Below, piece by piece: positions 35,766-47,862 of a DNA stretch of 64,000 nucleotides. A model generated the notes under the pieces. It was given only the letters and a program-made list of their open reading frames with translations, had not been told where the DNA came from and did no database searches. The position numbers and the translations under genes were made by a program. This DNA is from Epiperipatus broadwayi (Eukaryota; Onychophora; Udeonychophora; Euonychophora; Peripatidae): assembly GCA_028023455.1 (NCBI GenBank), contig JAQFVV010006199.1, positions 7,018,972 through 7,082,971 of the forward strand, in the 5' to 3' direction. Position 1 is the stretch's first letter, and each line of letters starts with the position of its first letter.

Positions 35766-38689
35766 CAATTATATATATATATATATTGAACATATGAACT
35801 GACATGGAATGTTTATAAGAAAATGAAGAATTTACTCAGTCATATAAATTTAAGATTTAATAATGTGAAAATTTCCAGTATGAACATATGCATATTAAAA
35901 TATATAACACTACATATATGTTGAAATATATCTTAATAAAGAAAAGATAATTTAATAAGCCGAGTTAATTGGAAGAAGTTATCATAATGTTTAAATATAA
36001 AACATTTTGTACAAAAATATAATAATCATCTCTAGAAGCAATGATTGTATATATATTATCATTAAAATTAGTCAAGATTTAGACAATCCCAATATCAATA
36101 ATAATCAACAATCTCAATCTGTTGTCAAGGCAACTTCTTTTAACAATAAAAGTGGAATATATATATACAACAAAAAGAAATTAAAAAATTACAAATACAT
36201 GTTCTAAATGTTAGTTATTTAAGCCTTTAAGCTAGTATTAATTCATTATAAAATAAAATTTTAATTTGGATTTTGGTAAAATCTACATTCCTATATCCTA
36301 TAATATCCATATAGTGATTTTAATATATTTAAATTATTTTGTTTTATAAAGATAGACGGTTAACATATGTATGTGCAGTGTTATACATAGTATAACTAAA
36401 AGGTTGAAACTTTGAAAAAAAAAATTTTTTTTGTAAAATGGGTAAACTTTTTTGTGTGTGAAAATGATTAAAATTTTAATATTTTCATTTTTTATTTTTT
36501 TACTTTAATTTTAAACATATAAATGTTCAGACATATATAAAGAAAAGGTAGATGTGTTATTTTAAAAATTGGCATTGGCTTTATTCATGCTAAGTATGCT
36601 TTCATTACAATACATACTGTAATGACAACTATACTACATTACTATTATTGGTGGTATTTAAATATTCTTGCTGTATTCAAGTTCATTTTAATTTGTTGTG
36701 TAGTTATGAAAATTGTATTTGAAATCTTTATTAGAGAGTCCATTTTTTTAACTATAAAAAAAGAAAGGAATATTTAAAATATATATATGAAAAAAATTAT
36801 TTCATTTGTTTTTAAATCTAGTTTTTGATCTAAATATTCAAGTAGATATTATCTAATGATAATATCAACTTTAAAAAATATTTTTATTTTAATATTTTAG
36901 TAAAGAATTGATTATTTACCAAACTTATGAAGTACAAGTAATTAAAGAATGAGATTAACTTTGTTATTTTAATAAGAAGAAGCAGTATATAAAATACTTT
37001 CAAACTGAAAAATTTTAATTTTTCAGTTAATTGTTTTAAGATTCGTTTAAAAGATTTTTTTTTAATCTGAACTTGTATCAGCTCAGAATTTCTATTAAAT
37101 TAACCATCTGTGTGTCACAATCTTTCAGGCTAATAACCACCTCTCAGAAAGGAGACTTTTCATATCAAGTGATATAAAAAGAATCAGTAAGAAAAAATCT
37201 TATTTCATCTTCAAGTATCTTTAAAGAAAAATTGTTTCGGAATGACTTCTGTATGTCAAATGTGGAGAAAATTAATTGATATAATAATTTCAAAACTCAG
37301 ACTTGTATTACCTTTATTATTAGCAATAAATTGGAACTCACTTATATTGTGTTAAGATATTTTTATGTGAAGAACTAACCAAGAAAAGCATCAAATTAAA
37401 CAGAGATTGAACTAACAAATTATAACAAAAATGTCTGGTTTTAAAAACAGAAAACTTTCTTTTTAATTATATACTAAGGAATCCCCAGGGCAAGATTAAG
37501 ATAAATGCTTTGATTTTTTTTTAAATTCATTTTATATCTGTTAATTTCATTTTCTTCAATAATTTTGAATAATAAATTAGGTGTGTTTATTATTTTTGAT
37601 AAACATATCTATATTTAAAAAATAGTAATAAAAGTATCATGTGACAGCTGCATAAAATATATATTAATAATTATACATAAAAAGCCTTTTTGGCACATGA
37701 TTTTGTGCTCTTATCAAATGTTGACCAATTATTGTGCACAGAGTGCTATTTATAGTCTTGTAATAGAAATAAAAATAGCAATAAGAATAAAATAAAACAT
37801 GAATAAAACAAGATGTAATTATGATACAGCATATAGTAATCTAGGTTCTTAGACATTCATTATAAGTTGAAACAAATTAGCCATTAATATAACAATGCAC
37901 AAAATATATACAAGATTTTTTTTATGATTTTATATGTATTACAAGATTATATAATTTTTCATTCATTTTTAATTGATTAATTATTAACTAAATTTATTGA
38001 AGTTTTATAAATATATAATTATTCATGTCATGCTTAACTTAATATAATGTGTTTCTTATATTTATCTTCTTTCTGGAGCAGCTGAAAAATATTTAGCATA
38101 TACATCCTGTCATAGCATAAACACAAGACATGGAATTATATTATCACTATAAAGTAGGATAAAATAAAGTTTATTCAGAAAGAGTGATTTGAAAAAAGAA
38201 AAAACCTATATGGAACAAACTTTCTTGAATAGTTATCCACCAGCTGTCAAAAGAAAACCTTCAGGACAATAAAAAGAGAAATCAGTTGCTACTGTAGAGA
38301 ATTCATACTTACCAAGGATAGAAAACTGGCTAAAGAAAATTTGCAGTCAATATAATAACAGCTTTCTAAAGTTATAGTACACTATGATGAATGTTAACTT
38401 CTACAAAACCTAAACTTAAAATGCTGAAAAAATAAAAACTGCATTTATGAAATACCATTGAAAATGGAACTAGCTGCTATGTTTAAAAACAATTAAAACA
38501 GCACAAACTGGTGATTAGAGAGGGGACAGTGGATGTGTTTATTTAAAGCATCAGAGTTAAACAAGTACCATTGAACATATGTTTGATTGGAAAAAGATAA
38601 AAATATTAGACAGAGAGAAAAAAGTAAAAAGAAAAGTTAAAAGAAGTAGCTCACATAATACTAAATTGATTCCAAAAGTTAATCTAGTG
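35766..38689. other. AT-rich non-coding stretch
   Basis: I see no gene, RNA or recognisable element. Open frames such as 36007-36207 are low-complexity. Confidence 0.5.
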
Positions 38690-38775
38690 TAATCCATAAT
38701 GTTTGGAAACTTCATTAGCCTTTAAGAAAAAGAAATTAGAAAATTCTCATAAATAAATATGTAAAATTTCTAATC
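38690..38775. repeat. Dispersed repeat copy B
   Basis: Partner of 28250-28335 (shared CATAATGTTTGGAAA and CTCATAAATAAATAT). Confidence 0.55.
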
Positions 38776-38904
38776 CATTGTCTTTATTTTATTTTTATGT
38801 ATATCAATATTGTCTTCAATGGTAATCATTATTATTACTTTTAAATCAAATAATTGCATTAATTCTAATTTTATACATGTGGTTACAGCATTCAGTTTAC
38901 ATAT

Positions 38905-39000
38905 GAAAGCCAAGAGGTCAGCACAGCTGCCTTAAAAGCAGTTGTCCCGGGTTAGCGGGATTGCTTCCCGGTCAATGCTATGACACATGAAAAAAAAAAG
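38905..39000 (+). mobile_element. SINE group B copy with A-tail
   Basis: The head CCAAGAGGTCAGCACAGCTG, a GGGTTAGCGGGATTGCTTCCC segment in B-box position and CAATGCTATGACACATG lead into a 10-nt poly(A). Same family as 34323-34425 and 59224-59315. Here the B box has been rearranged. Confidence 0.7.
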
Positions 39001-40129
39001 TTAGTGTTTTTAAGATTATATATAAATAAAATAAATATTGCTATCTTGCTTATAAATAAACTGCATATTATGTATATTATTTTGTAATGAATAATTTTAA
39101 TAAGATCTTCATGTTAAATGTAAAATTCATACATGTGTATAAACATATTATGGGATGTTAGTCTTAGTCTCTATTACATATATACATAACCTGGAATTTA
39201 AATTTATCACATACAAATTTAACTAATGAAGTTTGATTTGAGCTGGAATCTGGATTAAATACTACATATATCATTTTCCTTGTAGTCTTTTTTTTATTAT
39301 TTAGATTTTAAAAATAATGGTAGTAATTTTACTTTTATGTGCAGTACATTTATCTCATTATATCCAATGACTAACAATCCATAGATTCACTATCCCATGG
39401 TTTTGAAAAAAATATAAAATGACAAAAAGAATTAGAAATTTATAAATTTTGCATGCATATTAACCTGTATAAGAGACATGGTGAATTATTTTTTAGTCAA
39501 CCAATTTTTGGATAGTACATTCAATATGAACTCAATCATATAGTCGCTATGACAGAGAAAGCATTTACACTTGTAGCATCAATGCTGTAAAAATAAAAAT
39601 AATTTAGCAGAGAAAGAAAACATAGCTGGATAAACATATTCACTTACTTATTCAACTAGATTTATATCCTAATATAGTACTATATTGTCATTTTTATAAT
39701 TACATTATTCTATTTTTATAATTTGTTTTTAGTGTTTAATGTTTGTGTGTGTGTATATATATATCTTTAAAACATATATAGTTTACTGTTAGCCATGGGT
39801 TTAATCATTCCCATGAAAGTTTGAAAAAGAAGAGAAAACTATTACTGATAGCAAATGGTTTTAGCTGTTAGAAGTGTATTATTTAAATGTTAATGTTGAA
39901 ACTGTGTTTGATTTATTGCAATAATAGAGTGATAGAGTCAACAGCTAAAGATTATTCATATGGAACTGTTGAACTTGTTTTCCATTTTGGTGCTCAAATG
40001 AAACAACTTCATATTATAACATTAAGTATAAAATTTGTCACCATTTATGATCATTTTCAATTATCTTGTAAACTATTTATGTCTATTCTTATTCCATAAA
40101 AATAAAAAAAGATATAAGAAGAAAAAAAA
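39001..40129. other. AT-rich non-coding stretch
   Basis: I see no gene. A (GT)n-(TA)n microsatellite lies at about 39744-39765. Confidence 0.5.
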
Positions 40130-41060
40130 GTCAAGGGTGAGTTTTGCAAAAAATTAAACAAACTTAATTCATGAACCACAAATATATCCACATATGGCAT
40201 GTGTTGGCCCCAACATCTGTTTATTTGACATTTTTGTAATATTGTCTTTCAATTTTCACAATAAACCTTTTTCTTGTAAAAGACTTTAATGCCTTTTCTA
40301 ATTATAACTGTCCATTGTTCTAATCTCTATATATCTATCTGATAAAAATAATAGGTGTCCATCTCTAATATGATATTTATGATGTAAATTTTATCTAACT
40401 TTTTCATGAAAACCATGTTCATAAAATATTTTTTAGGAAATATATTCTTATTCCAGCTCTTAGTCCATCAGAGATGTTCCTTAATATAATCATATCTCCC
40501 CAAGCTGAAAAGCATACTGATTAGTCTTTCAATCTTCTTATCATACTTTTAGAATGTATATAGCATCCTTATATGCAATTTTACTGTCTTGAATAAGGAA
40601 TTCATATATACAATGAATTTAAGTAGTTACGTCACAATATCCCATCTCTACCACACTCCATGCTTATGTTGCATCTTAATATCCGAATCCATCTTTGTGC
40701 CCAAAAAATTAACAAGATATTTAAATGATTCATATTCTTATGCTGATTACCATCCAGGTCAAAAAATACAATATTTATTTTTTTTATCATTGAGTGATAA
40801 AGTACTTGAGTTATTTTTATTTTTTTTATTAAATCAAAGCTTCATAGATTGTGTTAAAAATAATTTATAGATGTATCTTTGACAGGAGAAATAATGCAAT
40901 CATCCAGTATATTGTAAATTCAGAAATCAAAAGAATGCTTTTATTTTTGGTTTTAATTGATTCATATTTAAAAATTGTATATAACTTAACTGTCTGTTTC
41001 ATGAACTTGCTATGAATTATTTCCAAGACTATTATTATAAACATGGAAAACAAATTCAGA
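40130..41060 (-). mobile_element. Decayed LINE copy, family 2
   Basis: 40170-40470 parallels 15925-16160 (TGTTTATTTGA, ATTGTCTTTCAATTT, ATAAACCT/AGTAAACTT). Later landmarks such as GAGTGATAAAGTACTTGA near 40792 match the family-2 order at 29600 and 23390. No coding frame survives. Confidence 0.55.
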
Positions 41061-41547
41061 ATTAGTACAGATTACGATTTAATTTGTATGTGTACTTTTA
41101 ATAAACGATGACATTTGATATAGTGATAGCAATAGCTAGTCTAGCTCACAAAGCTTGGTTTACCCTGAAATTTAATTATTGTAAATGGTATTTATTGCTC
41201 TCACAGTGCTGTACTTACAAATTTGCTACATTTCATCCATCATTAGTGTGTAAAATAGTAAATTGCATATGGTGAGTGACTTCAATATAATTATTATATA
41301 TATAAAAACACACTTTTCTGATATATGACATATTGGGCATATTTACTATAAAATGATGTATTTCCTTAAAGAGTATTTAAACTGGAGCAACTTATTGCCA
41401 CTAACATCCAATTAATTGTTAAACCTGTTTTTGTTTTTTTTTTCCAAATGAAAATTTAGATATAATTAATAAATTGAAACAATTAATTTTTAAATCTAAG
41501 AGGAAGAAGTTCCATTTGACTATTTACTTTTGTTATTCCTGTTATTG

Positions 41548-41699
41548 TATTGAAACTAATTATAAACATTTATTTGAAAATAATTTATAAACTTTATAAT
41601 TGATTCTGTTTATAATTTTTATGTATTGAAACTAATTATAAACATTTGTTTGAAAATAATTTGTAAACTTGATAACTGATTCTGTTTATAATTTTTATT
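41548..41699. repeat. 76-bp tandem duplication
   Basis: Two head-to-tail copies (41548-41623 and 41624-41699) start TATTGAAACTAATTATAAAC and differ at about five positions. It looks like a recent local duplication. Confidence 0.9.
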
Positions 41700-44600
41700 A
41701 AATTGCTGATAGTATTGAATTAATATACATTCTCCTGTACAGGCTTCAAGTTAGAGGCCACAGCATTGTGGAAAGTCAAAAATAGTTAAATGTCAAAGCA
41801 TAACTAATTATATGTGAATTCTAAATATAGAAAACAGAAAAATAATATAAACAGCATATACAAAAGTATAAAATATTAACAAAATAATCATTAAGTATCC
41901 ATTATGAACATATATATATTAAAGTACAAAGATTATATTAAATCAATTCAAGCATTGGTTAGAAATATATATATTCATACTTTTCTTGAATTATATCTTT
42001 ATTTATTTTTTTAAGCATAATTTTATCAAAAAAAGAAGAAATCTGGATCAATTACAAGAATCACATTAATTAAGTAGAATATGAATACTATACTCATATT
42101 TTATAATTACGAAAATAATCATAGAAATAAATATTGTATTATATTAGTAATGTATAAATAAACAAAAGCAAATATTTCAAAAAGCATTGCAGAATGATTT
42201 ATATTTAAATACTGAATGAAAAAAAAGGGTATGTAGTACCAATGTGCAACATATGTTGCAAAAGTTTAAAATGAAATTGGATGAAAAAGAAAGTACATAT
42301 ATGAAAGTTTGAAATACAGTTATAATTTAAATTGTGATAAGGAGAAAAATCTCAGAAATGATGGCATCCAAATGTATATATATAATGGATAATGTAAATA
42401 TTTTATTTACAACTATATGAAATTTATACACATATCAATAAATATTAGTGATTCTGTAAAAGGAAATCAGGCTATGCACTGAATTATTTTACAATAATGC
42501 CCCATAGGCTAGCAAAGATATAGCATAAAATAGCTTAGGGAAAGCAATTAATAAAATATGAAAATCAACAAAATCTTGAGGGTGGGGAGGGATCATTTAA
42601 AAATAAAGCATTTTCTCTCTTATTTAACAGTAGTAATAGTGTATTTCAAACAGCTAAGATAATGTATTAATTAGGAGGAAATTATAAAATAAAATTTAAA
42701 AAAATAATATAACTAAAAACTAACATTGCTACTCAAAGGGAGAAGGAGAGTGTTATTGCTATATTCAAATTTACAAAGATGAACTAATATATATTAAAGT
42801 CATTAATCTTGTGTTTAGATTTGTAGAGATCCCTACTGTCACATTTTAGGCATAGCCTTAATATATATTATTTATGTAATGAGTATGTGCTTTACAAATT
42901 ATTAACTACAACTTTAAAGATGAACTATCTAAAATATTGTAAGTAAAATAAATATAGAGAATATATGTGCTGCTTATAAATATTTGTTAAGGGTAGATAT
43001 CTAATAATGAATGGTTTTCTGGAATATGTACTTGTATTAGTAAAAATAATTCAAAGTATTTTGATTCTTTAAAGTTAAATTAAAAGGGGAAGGAGGCGTA
43101 CAATTATTTTTGAACTACTATTCATATCTGGACACAGAATATGTTTTAGTATATTTAGTGTTTACAAATTTGTTACACTTTTATTCTATAGGTGTTTATC
43201 CACATAGAATGCTGGATTAACTATTTTAAAAGTTGAGTTAGAAGAGGGTGTTATTCTTTGATATAGACATAATTTTATTATGTAGTATATAATTTAGTTT
43301 ATTAATGGCATATATAATTTAAATTGTGTAAAAGAATTTTTTGAAATAGTAAATCATGGATGGAATTAATTCATTAAAGTCAATGCAAAATTTATTATTT
43401 GAATTTGCTATTGTATAATATTGTAAGGCAGATATAGCCACCAGAGTCTCCTAATATCAATATTTGTACAAGCATGCTAAAAATAACTCTGAATGTAAAT
43501 CTGTTTTCTTGGAGTACAACAAAAATCTGGTCAACTTTGATCCAATAAATATTAAAATTGTTTGTACTGAGTGAGATAGTAGAAAACTAAATGAAAGAGG
43601 TGTGGGTTTATTGCTAATAAAAACCATGACATTAATAAAAAAGAGAATAGCATCCAACTCTCTGACAAATGGAATATTTAAATTTAATTTAAATAAAGTA
43701 GCATTGTAAATTCAAATGCTACAACATACCTAGCTATCCACATGTGCTCAGTTATGGTTAACAAAATTATTATACAGAATAAACCTTGATTTAGGCAAGG
43801 TTCGAAACTTTAAAGCAAACCAAATACACAGTTATTAAAAAAAAAAAAAACATTAATAATAAATAATTTATTATAAAATTAATTTCTCTAAACTAAAAAA
43901 TGAAAATGAATTATATAAAATGTTAATTATAAAGATTTGCCAATAAACAAATTAAATCGATTCCAATTAGAATTAAAAAATATGATGTTTAAATATTTAA
44001 AAATAGAAGTTAGCAGTTTGGATGGTATGGGTGCACTAGTTGCAATGTAAGAAGGTATAAAAAGACTAAAAGGCTAGCTTAATTATTCATTAGTCATTAT
44101 TCATAAAAATTTATATACATAAAGGTTATATGTCCTCTGCATTTTTAATAATAAATAATAATAAAAACATTTGAAGCAACTGTCAGTTTGTTCTTATCAT
44201 AGAAAATACCAGATTAGCTGAGAACCAGTAATTTTGATCTGCTTTTCTAAATAGCTATGAACGATAAAATATTGGGCAGGGTGATTTATGTGGTTTTTGA
44301 AGGATATAAATATGAAACTGGAATAGCTTATTCTAAACATCTCTGTGTGTGTGTTAGAAAATACCTGTCATCTATTCTATGCTATAATAAGTTAATCCTG
44401 AACTGTAAGTTTAGTAGTTAAAGAAAACATTACTACAGAAAGATGATCAACTTTTGTAGTTAAGAGTTATAATAAAATACAATGTATAAGCAATAAAGAA
44501 CTATTACTGGAAAGATTTGACTATCAGTAATAGATATATATTTTTTAATGAAAACTTCTGTGGATTTATTTTTAATAATGCAAATTATTGAATTTTATGA

Positions 44601-45984
44601 TATCTAAATTATTGAATGTTTTAATTTTTTTTTTGTTATGAAGTACTAGTTTGAACATAGTTTTAATTATTTTATCTTTTATTGGAGATATGGTGAGATA
44701 GTTGGTAAGATTTAAATGCATCCCAAAATGCATGATATTAATATAATTATAGAAGCTAAATTATAAGCAACTGATTATCAAACTGTCCTGATAATTGTGG
44801 TTGTCTCAATGTATTAATTACATAAAAGATTTTTATATTATTTTTTCTCATACTATGAATTATTAATTACTTCAGAATTTTAATCATTATCATTCTTTGA
44901 TTTTATGTCCATTGTGAGCTATATTTAACAACTGTCCAGAATCTGAGATTATGATTATAGAATGAGGGGTATTAGAGAGTTGACATCAATAATTTTACAA
45001 TGCTAAGTAATGGGACTGTCTAATTGGTTTTTGAATTCTCTGCAAAATAAATTAAAGTAAATTTTCTGAGGGGTTAAGTCAGAGAATGGTCCATTATTTT
45101 GAAAATGATAAATGTACTTTAAATTCATCTTTGATGATTCAATATCGAATACAATCATCACTACTTAACTTGATCACATTGTGTTATAATGTATATAGTG
45201 CTCTATATTGTTTGTTTTTGTTAACAACTCTCTTTACTATGCAATAAATAACAGGGGAATTATATATGCATAATAATTCTGAGCATTTATATTTTATTAA
45301 GCTCAAAGGAAACTTTAATTGAAGTTCTATAAAAATTCATTAAAAATAGAGCAATATAAAAATCTCTTGGCATTTTTTTTTTTCTTCTTAACTTTGAATT
45401 TTATTTTAATTACTCATTTTAATGTAGTGATTATGTTTTTTTTTTTTTTTTTAAGTTTTAATATTGAAATATTTTAAATGTAGAATGATCTAAAATAAAA
45501 TTCATTACCTTTTTTTTTTTTTCTAATAACTTTTAATAAGCTTTTTATCATTCACTTTAATATAGTGATTACTTTTTTAAATTTATGATTCGTATTTTTT
45601 AAAAAATTTAAATATATATATATATTACTTCTAATGCTAAATCTATTAAAAGAATTGAAATTATAATAATATGATAGAAATAAAGTGAGTGCTATATATT
45701 TACTATCACTATTACTCCCCATAGACAAAGACTAATAGCCAGAAACTAGTCTCTACCATTTTTCAGTTATTAAATTACTCATGCTTATTTTGGTGTGTAT
45801 AGACATATAGAATGGATTTTTGCTGCTAATACATATGTGAATTTGTTTTGATCTTTTTCAGTGTGATGAAGTTTCATTGCTACCATTCTTTTAGGAATAT
45901 TATTAGGTTTCTGATTTAAATTGGTTTATTATCAGTGATTTTTTTTAATTGTTGTTAATTATAAATGTAAAATTCTGCCTTTAT
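41700..45984. other. AT-rich non-coding stretch
   Basis: I see no host gene over 4.3 kb. Around 43430-43660 the + strand reads KLNERGVGLLLIKTMT in one frame, faintly like a LINE endonuclease block, but too little is preserved to call. Long T runs occur near 45437-45453 and 45510-45523. Confidence 0.45.
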
Positions 45985-46818
45985 TAGGGACTGCAACAAA
46001 AATATTTTTCAGTTGCCAAAATTTTTTTTTAAGTTTTTGTTCAGTTTTATGAACATTTAATATATAAAGTGTTTCTCAAAAAATATCAATAATCAATTTT
46101 TGACATGATTCCTGTTGCCTTTGAACCGAACCACTTTCCTTTTAAAACTTTTCTACTGCAAATATGATTGTTTTTAATTGCTATCTCAATGTGCTGAATC
46201 ACTTTTGAAATAATTGTAATTTTTAATGTATCATTATCACAGTTTTTATTGGCAAAATACAAAAGATCTTTGCTGTAGAATTGATATAAGCGATTTTGCA
46301 GGGCCTCTTAAATTTATTTGTAGTGGAGAGCTAAATACTATAATTACACATATCACAATATTGTAAACATTCTCATTTTAAAATAAATGTATTATTATTG
46401 AAATGCTCAATATATATATAATAAATGTTTACTACTTAACTCTCCTGTGCAAAAAAAATTTTAAAGAGGCCCTGAAATGTCACAAATATCAATTCTATAG
46501 CAAAGATTTTTTGTATTCTGATAATAAAAACTGTGAAAATGATTCATTTATAATTTCATAATTATTTCAGAACTGATTCAACATCTGAGAATAACATTAA
46601 AGCAGCAATTTAAAAATGACATTCATATTTACAATATTACATTTTCAAAAGAGAAAATGGCTCAATTCATTTAATCTCTCATAAAAGTTAATAGAAACCA
46701 TTGTACAAAGGCAATTATTTATTGAGAAACATTTTTTTATATAAAATATTCTTAACTGAGAACTTAAAACTTCCAAAAATATTGTGGCAACTGAAAAATA
46801 TCTTAACTGTAGTCTCTA
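45985..46818. mobile_element. Palindromic TA-flanked MITE (mariner-type), 830 bp
   Basis: The element runs 45987-46816 between two TA dinucleotides (45985-45986 and 46817-46818). Ends are GGGACTGCA on the left and TGTAGTCTC on the right, an imperfect inverted repeat. The inversion extends inward over roughly 350 bp per arm: TTTTTCAGTTGCCA, GTTTCTCAA, CACAGTTTTTATT, ATCTTTGCT(G/A)TAGAATTGATAT and CAGGGCCTCTT occur in order on the left arm and, reverse-complemented, on the right. The central spacer is about 90 bp (46345-46435). It has no coding capacity. It lies 0.8 kb upstream of the first recognised Src exon. Confidence 0.85.
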
Positions 46819-47593
46819 ATCATTTTTTAATCATCATGAGATAAGTATCATAAATATCCTCATTTTTAAATAAATGTATTCTTTTTGAAATGCTCAAAAT
46901 ATATTTATCCATTAAGTTTTTTGTTTATTTTCATTACTTATTAAAATAAAATTATTTTCCAAGATTTTTCTCTTTGTTATAAGTTTCATATATAGTTACT
47001 GTGTTTTTTGTGTAGAATTCTAACATAATTTTTCATTACGCCCAAAATTATAATGCCTTTTTGAGAACTTTTATTTTGACTAAACTAGTTTGCTTTTCAA
47101 AATTTTATATTTATTTTGCAGTAGAAAGCATTATCATTATTTGACATCCAGTGTTGGAAATCAAATGATACATCTTTTATAAATTAAAATACTGTTAGAA
47201 TATGTAATAAAATTTAGATTTAGCAAGTCATAAAAAAAAAAGGCTGTATAATAGTTATTTTAAAATGCTTTTTTATTATATCTACAAAATACAATATATT
47301 ATTTTAACTTCAGTTAAAATTAAGTGCATAATTATGTTTGTATATTCAAATATTTTAATATTTCCAGTCAAGTGTAAAAAAACATTTCCAGTTTAGCAGT
47401 TCTTTGATGATAAGTAATATAGAAAAGGAAAAATAAAATAAAATTTTCATAAATCTGATTTACTTTATCGTTATATACAAATGATTAATCAATAAATATA
47501 ACTACAAATATTTATTTATAAAAAAAATTTTATTCTTTAAAACTATTTTCAAATTTTTGTATCATTTGTAATTTTTATTTTTTATTTTTGCAG
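46819..47593. other. Non-coding sequence upstream of the first Src coding exon
   Basis: No coding exon or clear core promoter is visible. Because 47594 looks like a splice acceptor, this is probably the end of a 5' UTR intron, with the promoter further upstream. Confidence 0.5.
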
Positions 47594-47687
47594 ATCTTGC
47601 TTTATGACAATTATATTATCAAAAAGACATCTTCTAGCAAGCTGAAAACATTTTCCCATTCCATATGCAAGAAAACTAAGTTTTACT
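47594..47687 (+). other. 5' UTR part of the first recognised Src exon
   Basis: A pyrimidine-rich tract ending TTTTTGCAG (to 47593) is a good 3' splice site. The following 94 nt have no upstream ATG in frame with the Src start and lead to ACTATGG at 47686-47691. It implies at least one further non-coding exon upstream. Confidence 0.6.
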
Positions 47688-47862
47688 ATGGGGAAGTGTT
47701 TAAGTAAGGATGATGTTTCTAGTCCATCAGTCAGTCACAATAAAAATGACGATATTCATATAAGAACTACTAAGGATGATCGTCCTCCACGATACAGTAG
47801 AGAACCTGTTACAACAGCAGGAGTGCAAATTACTTTAAATCCTTCAAATGAGAATCCATCAG
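47688..47862 (+). CDS. Src exon: start codon, lipid anchor and unique domain
   Basis: 175 nt, 58 codons plus one base. The ATG at 47688 is chosen because MGKC gives the required Gly2 and Cys4. The donor is CATCAG|GTAAAA. The unique domain is Ser/Asp/Asn-rich with a basic patch (RPPRYSR, residues 32-38). The intron that follows is only 94 bp. Confidence 0.93.

Noticed and set aside
43430-43660. LINE endonuclease fragment on the + strand
   Set aside because: Only KLNERGVGLLLIK-like residues fit; too short to separate from chance.
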